DNA of 49,784 nt, taken from NCBI GenBank assembly GCA_015655015.1, contig JAATFV010000032.1:1-49784 (forward strand), given 5' to 3'. Of the stretch, positions 1 to 9,190 are shown in pieces (position 1 is the first letter of the stretch; the number at the start of each line of letters is the position of its first letter). The translations under genes and the position numbers were made by a program. The notes beneath the pieces are model-generated. The model did no database searches and was not told where the DNA came from. It saw nothing but the letters and a program-made list of their open reading frames with translations. The stretch is from Chitinophagales bacterium. GTDB taxonomy: Bacteria; Bacteroidota; Bacteroidia; Chitinophagales; Chitinophagaceae.

Positions 1-2
1 AA

Positions 3-1103
3 ATGAACGTAAAATTTCTAAACCTTAGAATTTCTATCGCTGCAGGTGTGGTCGTTGCAGCCATGGGAATCAGTATGATGCCCCGGACCAATAATATTCC
101 GGCAGACCTGTCCAATGCTTACCAGGATGACAAAGAAGTCATCGGGGCAGGCAGCTCATTTGATTATCCCTTGTTCTCCAAAATGTTCGCAGAGTACAAT
201 ACGCTTACCGGGGTGAAAGTCAACTATCAATCTGTCGGTTCCGGAGCAGGTATTTCCCAGTTGACCAATAAGACTGTTGATTTCGGAGCTTCCGATGCGC
301 CTCTGAACGGGAAACAGGATTCGGCCTTATCGGCCCCTGCCATACACATCCCCGTAACTGCCGGTGCCGTGGTATTGAGCTATAACTTACCCGAAGTAAA
401 GGGCACGATCCAGCTGACGCCTTCTGTGCTGGCCGATATATTCCTGGGAAATATCACCACCTGGAACGACAGCAAGATCACTTCGATCAATAAGGGTATC
501 CAGCTGCCCTCCACTCCTATCCTGATCGTGCACCGTTCGGATGGCAGCGGCACCTCCAATATCTTTACTACTTACCTTTCCAAGGTGAGTGATCAGTGGA
601 ATACTAAAGTAGGGAAAGGTTCGGCGGTGAACTGGCCTATCGGTCTCGGCGGCAAAGGAAATGAAGGGGTAGCCGGTCTGATCAAACAGACACCGGGCGC
701 TCTTGGTTATATCGAGCTGGCTTATGCCATCCAGAATTCCATGCCTTTTGCAAAAATGCAGAATAAAGCAGGGAAGTTCATTACCGCCAGCACGGCCAGC
801 ATCACGGCGGCGGCGAATATCACGATCCCTCCCGATTCAAAAGTGTCGCTTACGAATACGGATGCTGCGGACGGCTATCCAATTTCAGGTTTTTCCTGGG
901 TACTGGTGTATAAAGAGCAGAATTATGGCGGCCGTTCCGACGCAAAGGCTACCAATCTGATCAGGCTCCTTTCCTGGATGATCCACGACGGCCAGAAATT
1001 CAGCAATGCGCTGAATTATGCGCCTCTTTCTCCCGCTGCAGTGAAGGTAGGTGATGCGCTCCTGAAATCAGTGACGTTCAATGGCAAGCCCATCCTGAAA
1101 TAA
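3..1103 (+). CDS. pstS: Phosphate ABC transporter substrate-binding protein, PstS family
   Basis: Periplasmic binding protein that captures inorganic phosphate for a PstCAB-type ABC importer. The 366-residue product starts with an N-terminal signal/anchor (hydrophobic residues about 10-25) and continues with hallmarks of PstS: GAGSSFDYPLF near the mature start, SVGSGAGI, DFGASDAPL, the phosphate-contacting HRSDGSGTSNIF segment, and GGKGNEGVAG. Length is normal for the family. The ATG is two bases from the window edge, so the remaining pst genes, if linked, would lie upstream and cannot be seen. A hairpin with a T tract follows at once, so this is the end of its transcription unit. Family assignment is firm; phosphate specificity is inferred from the family. 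Confidence 0.93.
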   Translation: MNVKFLNLRISIAAGVVVAAMGISMMPRTNNIPADLSNAYQDDKEVIGAGSSFDYPLFSKMFAEYNTLTGVKVNYQSVGSGAGISQLTNKTVDFGASDAPLNGKQDSALSAPAIHIPVTAGAVVLSYNLPEVKGTIQLTPSVLADIFLGNITTWNDSKITSINKGIQLPSTPILIVHRSDGSGTSNIFTTYLSKVSDQWNTKVGKGSAVNWPIGLGGKGNEGVAGLIKQTPGALGYIELAYAIQNSMPFAKMQNKAGKFITASTASITAAANITIPPDSKVSLTNTDAADGYPISGFSWVLVYKEQNYGGRSDAKATNLIRLLSWMIHDGQKFSNALNYAPLSPAAVKVGDALLKSVTFNGKPILK

Positions 1104-1134
1104 GTCAAAAATACATAAGGGTTCCCCCCTTTTA

Positions 1135-1172
1135 AATGCCCGTCCCGGAATACCGGTGCGGGCATTCTTTTT
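1135..1172 (+). terminator. Rho-independent terminator after pstS
   Basis: Imperfect inverted repeat: arm at 1135-1148 (AATGCCCGTCCCGG) pairs with 1153-1166 across a 4-nt loop with two mismatches, followed by CTTTTT. It lies 32 bp after the pstS stop codon. Confidence 0.75.
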
Positions 1173-1224
1173 GAGCAAGGCTGTATCGCCAAACTTTACT
1201 AATTTACCGGCTCAATTCTTTTTT

Positions 1225-1980
1225 ATGAAATCCAGCATTGTCATTTTCTTCTTTTCCTTCCTCGTATTTGCCGGTAATGCCCAGCGCATCAGCCCGGACA
1301 TTATCCCTACCAGTAAAGGCGACCTGACCATTCAGCCCATCGTGCACGCCAGCCTGGTATTGTCCATCAACGGACTGACTATTTATGCCGATCCTACCGG
1401 GGGCGCCGCCAACTATACGGGGCTTGCCTCTCCCGATCTCATCCTGATCACCGATATCCATGGGGACCATTTCGATCCGGTCACCATCGCCGCGGTGAAA
1501 ACGGAAAAGACCGTCCTGGTGGTACCGAAAGCCGTAGCAGACAAGATGCCCGATTCGATAAAGGTGAAGATGGAGATCCTTAATAATGGATTCAACAAGG
1601 ATTTCGACGGTATAACTGTCTCTGCTATACCTATGTACAATCTTCCGGAAAGCCCCGCGTCCATGCATACCAAGGGCAGAGGGAACGGGTATGTTCTTTC
1701 GATCGGGGGGAAGAATATTTATCTTTCGGGAGATACCCAGGGGATCCCGGAAATGCGGGCCCTTAAAAATATCGACGTAGCCTTTGTCTGCATGAATCTT
1801 CCTTATACGATGGATGTCAATGAAGCAGCAAACGCCGTGCTGGCTTTCAAGCCGAAGATCGTCTATCCTTATCACTATCGCGGGAAGGATGGACTCAGCG
1901 ACGTGAATGCCTTTAAAAGCAAGGTGGAGGCAGGCAACAAGAAGATCGAAGTACGGCTTCGCAACTGGTATCCCGGTTAG
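1225..1980 (+). CDS. Secreted metallo-beta-lactamase-fold hydrolase (UlaG-like)
   Basis: A 251-residue predicted metal-dependent hydrolase of the metallo-beta-lactamase superfamily, UlaG/L-ascorbate-6-P lactonase-like branch. The ATG at 1225 gives a clean signal peptide (MKSSIVIFFFSFLVFAGNAQ), so the protein is probably periplasmic; the open frame continues upstream to a GTG at 1156, but that start would lie inside the pstS terminator. Visible motifs are the metal-binding HGDHFD, an SGDTQG segment with a likely bridging Asp, and a late YPYHYRG segment carrying a C-terminal histidine ligand. Substrate unknown. It stands alone between pstS and the sigma factor of locus A. Confidence 0.8.
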   Translation: MKSSIVIFFFSFLVFAGNAQRISPDIIPTSKGDLTIQPIVHASLVLSINGLTIYADPTGGAANYTGLASPDLILITDIHGDHFDPVTIAAVKTEKTVLVVPKAVADKMPDSIKVKMEILNNGFNKDFDGITVSAIPMYNLPESPASMHTKGRGNGYVLSIGGKNIYLSGDTQGIPEMRALKNIDVAFVCMNLPYTMDVNEAANAVLAFKPKIVYPYHYRGKDGLSDVNAFKSKVEAGNKKIEVRLRNWYPG

Positions 1981-2038
1981 TTTAAATTTACATTGTCTAT
2001 CTTTAGCGGTAATACTTAAAGACAATTTGTAATAAGTG

Positions 2039-2641
2039 ATGCCGGAGCACCTTAATGCGGGAAATGATCATGAACTGTTACAGCTTCTTGCGCAAGGTAG
2101 TGAATATGCCTTTGCCGTTATTTTCGACCGCTACCGTCGGCGGGTCTATCATGCTGCGCTGGTATTCCTGAAGAGTGCCGATGCGGCGGAAGAAGTGGTG
2201 CAGGAAGTATTTCTACGGCTTTGGCAGAAAAGAAAAGACCTTCCCGATATCAACTACCTGAATAGCTTTATCCGGAGGATCGCCTATAACCTGATGGTAG
2301 ACCAGTTCCGGAAAACGATCCTGGAGAAAGATTATAAAAAACAACTGGGGCTTGACCAGGCGATGGTTGACGATACCGATCACCGGGTCCGCGATGACGA
2401 GTCGGTCCGGTTGTTACAGGCTGCCATTGCCACTTTACCGCAACGGCAGCGGCAGGTGTATGAGCTGGCCCGGCTGAGAGGCCTCTCCCAGGAGGAGATA
2501 GCCGATACCCTTTCCATCTCCAAAAACACGGTGAAAGTACATATGACGGCTGCCCTGCAAGGCATCCGTGCCTATCTGGCATCCCATTACCCCGATGCCC
2601 TGCCCTTCCTTCTCCTGCTGGCCAAAGTGCTGAATAAATAA
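2039..2641 (+). CDS. ECF RNA polymerase sigma factor (FecI/RpoE-like), locus A
   Basis: Extracytoplasmic-function sigma-70 factor of about 200 residues. Region 2 is visible in the segment with YRRRVYHAALVFLK and EEVVQEVFLRLWQKR; region 4 with its helix-turn-helix is LSQEEIADTLSISKNTVKVHM. It is followed by fecR, susC and susD, the usual arrangement in which the sigma factor is held by the FecR-type anti-sigma until the outer-membrane receptor signals ligand binding, then drives the receptor operon. The start is ambiguous: GTG at 2036 sits directly before ATG at 2039; the ATG is chosen. Family is certain; that its target is the downstream susC operon is inferred from context. Confidence 0.92.
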   Translation: MPEHLNAGNDHELLQLLAQGSEYAFAVIFDRYRRRVYHAALVFLKSADAAEEVVQEVFLRLWQKRKDLPDINYLNSFIRRIAYNLMVDQFRKTILEKDYKKQLGLDQAMVDDTDHRVRDDESVRLLQAAIATLPQRQRQVYELARLRGLSQEEIADTLSISKNTVKVHMTAALQGIRAYLASHYPDALPFLLLLAKVLNK

Positions 2642-2726
2642 TTTTTTTCAGCCGGACTAATACCTGGTGGCCGTTCATTCGTCCTAAGTATAGGAAACCA
2701 TTGCTTTTTTCTATAAAACCATTCTT

Positions 2727-4010
2727 ATGAGCCAGGAGCGCTTATCTGTTCTGATGCGCCAATTTATCGGAAATCAACTTACTGAACAAGACATGGAGGA
2801 GCTTCGTCGCCTCGTGGAGACAGGGGGATACGAGGAGGAGATGAAGAAGTTATACGATGAAGTCTACGATTCGCCCGCGTATGGAAAGGACTTGCCCCCG
2901 GAACGTGTTCAGAAGATACTGTATGCTATTTATAACAGCGAGGGAGATGATAAGAGTTATTCCGGTGATGAGACCGATAACACCCCGGGGACGTTTCGTA
3001 AGCCCGAGGCCGGAGCGCCCGTCCAGGTCATCCCACTGCGCCGGAGAGCCGGGGCCTGGTGGTGGGCCGCGGCAGCCGTGCTGTTGCTGGCAGGAGGATA
3101 CCTGGTATGGAAGAGGACGGAGGGGGCCGCTGATCGGGAGAAGATGGCGGTACATCCCCCGTTGCCCGATCATACCGATAAGGCGATCCTTACGCTGGCG
3201 AACGGGCAGCAGATCCTGCTGGATGATACTGCTAAAGGCCAGCTGGCGGAGCAGAACGGGGTGAACGTGGTCAAAACGGATAGCGGACAATTGACGTATG
3301 TAACCGGGGGGAAAGGGGCCGGCGGATCACAAGGATCCGCGCAAGGCCTGAGCCAGTATAATACGCTGGCCACACCCCGGGGCGGTCAGTACCAGGTGGT
3401 GTTGCCGGATGGCACTAAAGTCTGGCTGAACAGCGCCAGCAGCTTAAAATACCCTACCGTATTCGATGGGAGCAGCCGGCATGTCGAACTGACGGGGGAA
3501 GCCTATTTCGAAGTGGCGAAGAATAACCGGGCGCCTTTCACTGTCGGGACTGCCGGTTTGCAGGTGGCTGTATTGGGAACGGCCTTCAACCTGATGGCTT
3601 ATACGGATGAGGAAAATATCAGGACGACCCTTGTCAACGGGGCTGTCCGGCTGATCGGTCCTAAAGGGGCGCAGGTGATCAAACCCGGAGAGCAGGGATC
3701 GCTGGATGAAAAGGAAGGACATTTTACCGTGAGCCGCCCGGATCTCGATGAGGTGCTGGCCTGGAAGGAAGGTGAATTTAAGTTCAGCGGGCAGCCGATC
3801 CGGACGATCATGCGGCAGATGGCCCGCTGGTATGATGTGGAGGTCGAATACCAGGGCGCCCCTCCTGTCAACCTGTTCAACGGGGATATCACCCGGACAC
3901 AGAATGCTTCGGTGCTGCTGGATATCCTGGAAACGACAAAGACCGTTCATTTCAATATAGAAGGCCGGAAGATCATTGTGATCAGGGGGCCGGCGCTGGA
4001 GGGGCGCTGA
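2727..4010 (+). CDS. FecR-family anti-sigma factor, locus A
   Basis: A 427-residue inner-membrane anti-sigma/sigma-regulator. The N-terminal cytoplasmic portion (about 1-105) ends in a basic stretch (LRRR) just before a single transmembrane helix at about 109-128. The periplasmic part has the FecR core (TPRGGQYQVVLPDGTKVWLN, YFEVAKN, VLGTAFNLMAY) and a C-terminal DUF4974-type secretin-like domain (about 350-420) thought to contact the signalling domain of the TonB receptor. It lies 85 bp after the sigma gene and upstream of susC. Partner choice is inferred from gene order. Confidence 0.92.
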   Translation: MSQERLSVLMRQFIGNQLTEQDMEELRRLVETGGYEEEMKKLYDEVYDSPAYGKDLPPERVQKILYAIYNSEGDDKSYSGDETDNTPGTFRKPEAGAPVQVIPLRRRAGAWWWAAAAVLLLAGGYLVWKRTEGAADREKMAVHPPLPDHTDKAILTLANGQQILLDDTAKGQLAEQNGVNVVKTDSGQLTYVTGGKGAGGSQGSAQGLSQYNTLATPRGGQYQVVLPDGTKVWLNSASSLKYPTVFDGSSRHVELTGEAYFEVAKNNRAPFTVGTAGLQVAVLGTAFNLMAYTDEENIRTTLVNGAVRLIGPKGAQVIKPGEQGSLDEKEGHFTVSRPDLDEVLAWKEGEFKFSGQPIRTIMRQMARWYDVEVEYQGAPPVNLFNGDITRTQNASVLLDILETTKTVHFNIEGRKIIVIRGPALEGR

Positions 4011-4309
4011 GACATTTGACCGATGACTGACAGCTAAGATTTTTTGACTGATGGTTGACAGCCTCTGATTGGCCAGCAGTGGATGATTTTTCCGATGCAG
4101 GGTCTACCATTGGCGATTATTGACAGAACTATAACCCGATCTATCACGAAATAAATAAAATATGAGGAAATAAAAGAAACAAAAAAGACCGGAAAAAAAC
4201 CGGAAGTGAAAGGGAAAGTTTCACTCCCGGCAGACATTCCGGATTGTAAAAAACAGACTGCTCAGCAAGAGAAATCTATTTCATTCATCATCCAAAACTG
4301 AACGAATTT
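4011..4309 (+). promoter_or_regulatory. Leader region of susC, locus A, with conserved hairpin module
   Basis: This 299-bp gap holds no convincing gene. Near its 3' end a hairpin is formed by 4200-4211 and 4219-4230 (CCGGAAGTGAAA against TTTCACTCCCGG, one mismatch, 7-nt loop). It is preceded by seven A residues (4193-4199) and enclosed by a short outer stem, CCGGA at 4189-4193 with TCCGG at 4238-4242. The same A7 - CCGGAAGTG - 7-nt loop - CACTCCCGG module lies ahead of the second susC (38634-38665). Read on the minus strand it is a GC hairpin followed by U7, a canonical intrinsic terminator; read on the plus strand there is no U tract. Confidence 0.7.
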
Positions 4310-4324
4310 ATGCAAATAATTGCA
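4193..4324 (-). ncRNA. Candidate antisense RNA opposite the susC start, locus A
   Basis: Prediction only. The 3' end would be the minus-strand terminator hairpin with U7 at 4193-4230. A promoter-like pair is visible on the minus strand: TTTA (4360-4357), 19 bases, then TGGCTTTG (4337-4330), close to the Bacteroidota TTTG-N19-TAnnTTTG consensus. Transcription from about 4324 would give an RNA of roughly 130 nt covering the susC start codon and leader. Antisense RNAs at susC leaders are known in Bacteroides; whether this one is made is untested. Confidence 0.35.
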
Positions 4325-7300
4325 TCCGGCAAAGCCATGCCCAGGCCATTGCTGACTAAACTGCTTATGATTATGAGGCTAACGGCTTTTATTATCGTTG
4401 TTGCTACTGTACATGTTACTGCAGGAGGTTATGCGCAGAAAGTGACTATTACGGGTAAGGACCTGTCCCTGGACAAGGTGTTCAAGCTCATCCACCAGGA
4501 GACGGGTTATCAATTCATCTATGACCAGGCGATCCTGTCGAAGACCCGGCCTGTCTCCCTGAACGTGAAAGACGCTCCTGTTACAGAAGTATTGGCGCAG
4601 TGCCTGAAGGAGCCCGGACTGGGCTTTTCTATCCGCAATGGGGCGATCATTATCTTTAAAGAGCCGGAGATCATTAGCCCGCCTCCTGCTCCGGAAGATC
4701 CGGTCATTCCTGTCGGTGATCTGCATGGCACAATTATGGACTCGACCGGGGCCCCGCTAGCCGGCGCCAATGTCCTTATCGAGGGGACGAAAACAGGAAC
4801 GCATACAGATAGTCGTGGACATTTCACCCTTCATAATGTCAAAGAGGGTGCTACGCTGGTTGTATCCTATACAGGATATGAGTCACGGGTGGTACATGTC
4901 CGGGACAATAAAGAAGTGTATGTCACGCTGAGGACCAGCTTGCAGCCGCTGGATGAAACGATTGTACAAGCCTATGGCACGACCACCCGGCGCTTCAACG
5001 TGGGTTCCATCTCGAAGGTGACGGCGGAAGATATCGCCAGCCAGCCGGTCATCAATCCCCTGGCGGCTCTCGAAGGACGGGTGCCGGGGCTGCTGGTGAC
5101 GACCAATACCGGTAATCCAGGCGCATCTTTCAATATCCAGATCCGGGGACAGAATACCATTAAATCAAGTCCCGGAGGCAACCTTCCATTGGATAATCCC
5201 CTGTTCATCATCGACGGGGTTCCTTTTGCACCGCAAAACGGATCTTCCACCAAACTGCAGACCGTGGATGATATCTTCCGTACGAACACCACCAGTGCGG
5301 TCACCGGTCTCAGCCCTTTCAACAGCATCAATCCTTCCGACATAGAAAGTATCGAAGTGCTGAAGGACGCCGATGCCACAGCGATCTACGGTTCCAGGGG
5401 CGCCAATGGCGTTATCCTGATCACTACAAAAAGAGGCAAGGCGACCAAGGTATCTATTACCGGGAATGCTTATTCCGGCATCAACCATATCGCCCGTTAT
5501 ATGCCCTTGCTGAATACGCAGCAATACCTTAAAATGCGCCATGAGGCGTTTGCGAATGACGGCATCACTCCGAATACAACTGCATTCTCCGCTGGTTATG
5601 CTCCGGACCTGCTGACACTGGATACCACCAGCTATACTGATTTTGTCAACCAGCTGTTCGGAAAGAATTCTTCGATCGCCAGCGGTAATTTATCCATATC
5701 CGGCGGTAACAATAATACTACTTTCTTTATCGGCGCTGGTTATGACCGGCAGACCTATATCTATCCGGGCAGTTATGCCGACAACCGCATCTCCGGTAAT
5801 GCAGGGATCCATCATACCTCCAATGACAGGAGGTTTTCCGTCGATCTGTCCACACAATATTCCTATGACCATAATAATGTACCCGGCTCTCCCAGTATCC
5901 TGTCCGCCTTTACCCTGCCGCCCGACCTGCCCAGCCTGAAAAACCCTGATGGTTCACTCCGCTGGACCTACAAAGGGACACAACTCGCCACCATTCTCAA
6001 TAACTTTAATAATCCGCTGGCCTATCTCAACCAGTCGAATAATGTACAGGTGTATAATCAGACTTCGAACCTGTTATTATCCTACCAGGTGCTGCCGGGA
6101 TTGTCTGCCAGGGTCAGCCTGGGATACAGCAATTTCACCAGCAACGAATACAACAAATATCCTTCGACAGCCCAAAGTCCGTATGGTACCATCAACAGAA
6201 CGGCTACTGCGTCCAATAGCAATAGCTACACCTGGATCGTCGAGCCGCAGCTTAATTATATACATAGTTTTGGAAAGGGACGTCTGAATGTGCTGGTTGG
6301 CAACACAGAGCAGCAATCCGCCTCCAGTAACCTCCAGGCCTCGGCCAGCGGTTATACCAATGACAGACTGTTAAGCGCCATTGCCAATGCAGCCACGGTG
6401 ACAGCCAACCAAACTTATTCCCCTTATAAATACAGCGGGTCTTTTAGCCGGATCAATTATGTCTATGATAACGAGTTCATTATCGACGCAACAGGAAGGA
6501 TCGATGGTTCCAGCCGGTTTATATCCGGCAAGCAGTGGGGTAAGTTCGGTGCAGTGGGCGCCGGCTGGATCTTCACGGAAGAGCAGTGGTTGAAGAAATC
6601 CCTGCCTGTGCTCAGCTATGGCAAGATACGGGGCAGCTATGGCACTACAGGCAATGACAATGTCGGCAACTACCAGTACGTTTCCAACTGGCAGACGCAA
6701 AGCGCCTCGTATGTCTATGGCGGCAGCATCGGGTATATTCCCCAGAACCTGGACAATCCCAATTACAGCTGGAGCATTACAAAAAAGCTGGACCTGGGTC
6801 TCGAAAGCGGCTGGTTCTCCAACAGGCTTTTATTCAGCGCGACCTGGTACCGGGACCGCAGCGCCAACCAGCTGATCCAGTATAGCCTGCCGGCTCAGAC
6901 AGGATTCACTACGGTAACAAAGAACTTCCAGGCAGTGCTGCAAAATACAGGCTGGGAATTTTCCGTCACGAGCAATAATATCAAGAAAAAGAATTTTACC
7001 TGGACTACTTCGGGTAATCTGAGTTTTGGCCGTAACAAGCTCATTGCTTTCCCGGGACTGGCGGCATCCTCCTATGGCAACTACTATGCTGTCGGCCGCT
7101 CCATCTCTACCGTGCTGGGTTATAAATATGCCGGCATCAATGACACCACCGGTGTATACCAGTTCTATACGCAGAAAGGGGATAAGACTTACACACCTTC
7201 CGCATTCAACAAGGATAATATGTTTGTGGTCGGCAATCCTGACCCGAAATTTTACGGTGGTCTGCGGAACACCTTCACTTATAAAGGCATCGGGCTGGAT

Positions 7301-7729
7301 CTGTTCCTGGAATTCCGCAAGCAATCCGGTTACAATTACCTGAATTCGATTAACAACCCCTTCGGATATATGACCAATCTGCCGGTGGATGCCCTGAATA
7401 CCTGGAAGGGACCCGGTTCACGCGCGCCGTATCAGCTCCTGACCTCCCAATCCTACAGCACTAAGGCGGGTTCCGTATGGCAATATTTCCGTAATTCGAC
7501 TGCCGCCTATGGCGATGCGTCCTATATCCGACTGAAGACCCTGGGATTATCCTATACCCTGAATAGCGAGTGGCTGAAAAAGAACAGGATCAACAGCTTC
7601 AAGGTCTTTGTCAACGCCCAGAATCTTTTGACCATCACGAAGTATAAAGGAAATGACCCTGAAAGCCAGGGCTATTATGGGACACCGCCGATGAGGACAT
7701 TGGCCGGAGGATTGAATTTCAATTTTTAA
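4310..7729 (+). CDS. SusC/RagA-family TonB-linked outer membrane receptor with STN signalling domain, locus A
   Basis: A 1139-residue TonB-dependent transporter that forms the barrel for the SusD lid encoded next. Order: signal peptide ending near GGYAQ (residue about 42); an STN (secretin/TonB short N-terminal) domain at about 50-115, the part that signals to FecR; a carboxypeptidase-D regulatory-like domain at about 135-215 (GTIMDSTGAPLAGANVLIEG); a plug with the SusC-type ATAIYGSRGANGVILITTKRG; then the beta-barrel, ending in the aromatic terminus GGLNFNF. The STN domain fits the adjacent sigma/FecR pair. Substrate cannot be read from sequence, and no glycoside hydrolases are linked, so a peptide, metal complex or other small ligand is as likely as a glycan. 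Confidence 0.95.
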   Translation: MQIIASGKAMPRPLLTKLLMIMRLTAFIIVVATVHVTAGGYAQKVTITGKDLSLDKVFKLIHQETGYQFIYDQAILSKTRPVSLNVKDAPVTEVLAQCLKEPGLGFSIRNGAIIIFKEPEIISPPPAPEDPVIPVGDLHGTIMDSTGAPLAGANVLIEGTKTGTHTDSRGHFTLHNVKEGATLVVSYTGYESRVVHVRDNKEVYVTLRTSLQPLDETIVQAYGTTTRRFNVGSISKVTAEDIASQPVINPLAALEGRVPGLLVTTNTGNPGASFNIQIRGQNTIKSSPGGNLPLDNPLFIIDGVPFAPQNGSSTKLQTVDDIFRTNTTSAVTGLSPFNSINPSDIESIEVLKDADATAIYGSRGANGVILITTKRGKATKVSITGNAYSGINHIARYMPLLNTQQYLKMRHEAFANDGITPNTTAFSAGYAPDLLTLDTTSYTDFVNQLFGKNSSIASGNLSISGGNNNTTFFIGAGYDRQTYIYPGSYADNRISGNAGIHHTSNDRRFSVDLSTQYSYDHNNVPGSPSILSAFTLPPDLPSLKNPDGSLRWTYKGTQLATILNNFNNPLAYLNQSNNVQVYNQTSNLLLSYQVLPGLSARVSLGYSNFTSNEYNKYPSTAQSPYGTINRTATASNSNSYTWIVEPQLNYIHSFGKGRLNVLVGNTEQQSASSNLQASASGYTNDRLLSAIANAATVTANQTYSPYKYSGSFSRINYVYDNEFIIDATGRIDGSSRFISGKQWGKFGAVGAGWIFTEEQWLKKSLPVLSYGKIRGSYGTTGNDNVGNYQYVSNWQTQSASYVYGGSIGYIPQNLDNPNYSWSITKKLDLGLESGWFSNRLLFSATWYRDRSANQLIQYSLPAQTGFTTVTKNFQAVLQNTGWEFSVTSNNIKKKNFTWTTSGNLSFGRNKLIAFPGLAASSYGNYYAVGRSISTVLGYKYAGINDTTGVYQFYTQKGDKTYTPSAFNKDNMFVVGNPDPKFYGGLRNTFTYKGIGLDLFLEFRKQSGYNYLNSINNPFGYMTNLPVDALNTWKGPGSRAPYQLLTSQSYSTKAGSVWQYFRNSTAAYGDASYIRLKTLGLSYTLNSEWLKKNRINSFKVFVNAQNLLTITKYKGNDPESQGYYGTPPMRTLAGGLNFNF

Positions 7730-7760
7730 TGATCTGATCTAATGATTTAAAAAGACCGCT

Positions 7761-9155
7761 ATGACACGTAATCGGATAATTATATTACTTTCTATATTTT
7801 ATTTGGCATTTTTGGGCTCCTGTAAAAAATTCGTCCAGGCGCCGGACCCCACGATCTTTCTCACTCCCGACCAGGTGTTCGCAGACAGCGCTGGCGCCAT
7901 GGCCGCCATCACTGGCGTTTATGTCAATATGTGGAACCGCGGCGGCACCATTGCTTTTGGCAATGGAGGGATCGATATCTATACCGGGACATCCTCCGAT
8001 GAGCTGCTCCCCTCTTCCGCCGGCTCTGCCGACCAGGAGCTGGTCCTGAATACCATCTCTATTACCAATTCCTATGCTTCAAGTCTTTGGATCACGGCCT
8101 ACAACTACATTTACGGCGCCAATGCCTGTATTGCCGGAGCGATCAATGACTCGGCCTTATCACTCACCGTACGGAACCGTGTTGTCGGGGAAGCTAAATT
8201 TGTGCGGGCCTGGCTTCATTTTAACCTCGTCAATCTCTATGGTCCGGTCCCATTGATCCTCTCCACAGATTTCAATAGGACCAGCGTCCAGCCAAGGACA
8301 TCTGTCGACAGTATTTATGCACAGATCTTCGCCGATCTATTGTCCGCTGATTCCCTGCTGGCCAATGATCCTGTTCCGGTGACGAATGTCCGGCCTAACC
8401 GGTATACAGTGAATGCCTTTTTAGCCCGCGTTGCACTTTACCGCGGGAAATGGGCCGATGCGGAAGGTTATGCAACCAGGGCCATGAGTGGCAATTACAC
8501 GCTCGCCACCAACCTGGATGCCGTCTTCCTCGTCGGCAGCAAAGAAGCCATCTGGCAGATGCCGGCAGCCTATGCCGGATATCAGACTGCAATGGCCTCC
8601 TACCTCGTTCCCTCCACCGGGAGCACTTATCTTAATTACGACGTCTCCCCGCAGCTCCTCTCGGCCTTCGAATCAGCAGATCTCCGGCCCGCTCATTGGT
8701 TAGGCCACGTATCGGTTGGCGCTGCCACCCTCTATTATCCTTACAAGTACAAATTAAGATCCGACTACACGGCCAACCCGCCTACAGAAGCGTTCACTGT
8801 ATTCCGGCTGGCTGAACAATACCTCATCCGCGCTGAAGCAAGGGCTGAACAGGGAGATCTTGCGGATGCCGCCGCTGACCTGAACCTCATACGCGGCCGT
8901 GCAGGGCTGGGGCCTACCTCCGCTGCGAACCAGACAGATCTGCTGACCGCCATCCTGCATGAGCGACAGGTAGAATTATGTTTTGAAGGCGGACACCGTT
9001 GGTTTGACCTGAAACGGACCAATACGATCAATTCGGTTCTGGGGGCTCCGGGTAATGAGAAACCGACCTATCAGCCCTATGCCGCCCTGTATCCCATTCC
9101 CTATGCACAAACACAGCTCAATCCATTCTTAACTCAAAATCCGGGATATAATTAA
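7761..9155 (+). CDS. SusD/RagB-family outer membrane lipoprotein, locus A
   Basis: Surface-exposed ligand-binding lid for the SusC channel. The 464-residue lipoprotein has a signal peptide with lipidation at Cys21 (FLGSCKK). The N-terminal SusD-like domain includes the segment VVGEAKFVRAWLHFNLVNLYG; the TPR-bearing body and the RagB/SusD C-terminal domain follow, with FRLAEQYLIRAEARAEQG, NLIRGRAGL and the terminal ELCFEGGHRWFDLKR motif before the closing PIPYAQTQLNP. It starts 31 bp after susC, so they are almost certainly co-transcribed. Confidence 0.94.
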   Translation: MTRNRIIILLSIFYLAFLGSCKKFVQAPDPTIFLTPDQVFADSAGAMAAITGVYVNMWNRGGTIAFGNGGIDIYTGTSSDELLPSSAGSADQELVLNTISITNSYASSLWITAYNYIYGANACIAGAINDSALSLTVRNRVVGEAKFVRAWLHFNLVNLYGPVPLILSTDFNRTSVQPRTSVDSIYAQIFADLLSADSLLANDPVPVTNVRPNRYTVNAFLARVALYRGKWADAEGYATRAMSGNYTLATNLDAVFLVGSKEAIWQMPAAYAGYQTAMASYLVPSTGSTYLNYDVSPQLLSAFESADLRPAHWLGHVSVGAATLYYPYKYKLRSDYTANPPTEAFTVFRLAEQYLIRAEARAEQGDLADAAADLNLIRGRAGLGPTSAANQTDLLTAILHERQVELCFEGGHRWFDLKRTNTINSVLGAPGNEKPTYQPYAALYPIPYAQTQLNPFLTQNPGYN

Positions 9156-9190
9156 TTACCGGGGAAACCCACCATACAACATAAAACAAC

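Noticed and set aside
1204..2025. A 273-codon minus-strand open frame opposite the metallo-beta-lactamase-fold gene
   Set aside because: The plus-strand product has a signal peptide and metal-binding motifs; the antisense translation has none and is a codon-bias shadow.
4200..4230. The susC leader hairpin as an ordinary plus-strand terminator of fecR
   Set aside because: No T tract follows on the plus strand at either locus, whereas A7 precedes it, so the orientation fits a minus-strand terminator or a folded leader.
4034..4237. A 67-residue minus-strand open frame in the susC leader
   Set aside because: Low-complexity hydrophobic translation; it begins within the terminator-like hairpin and has no ribosome-binding or family signal.
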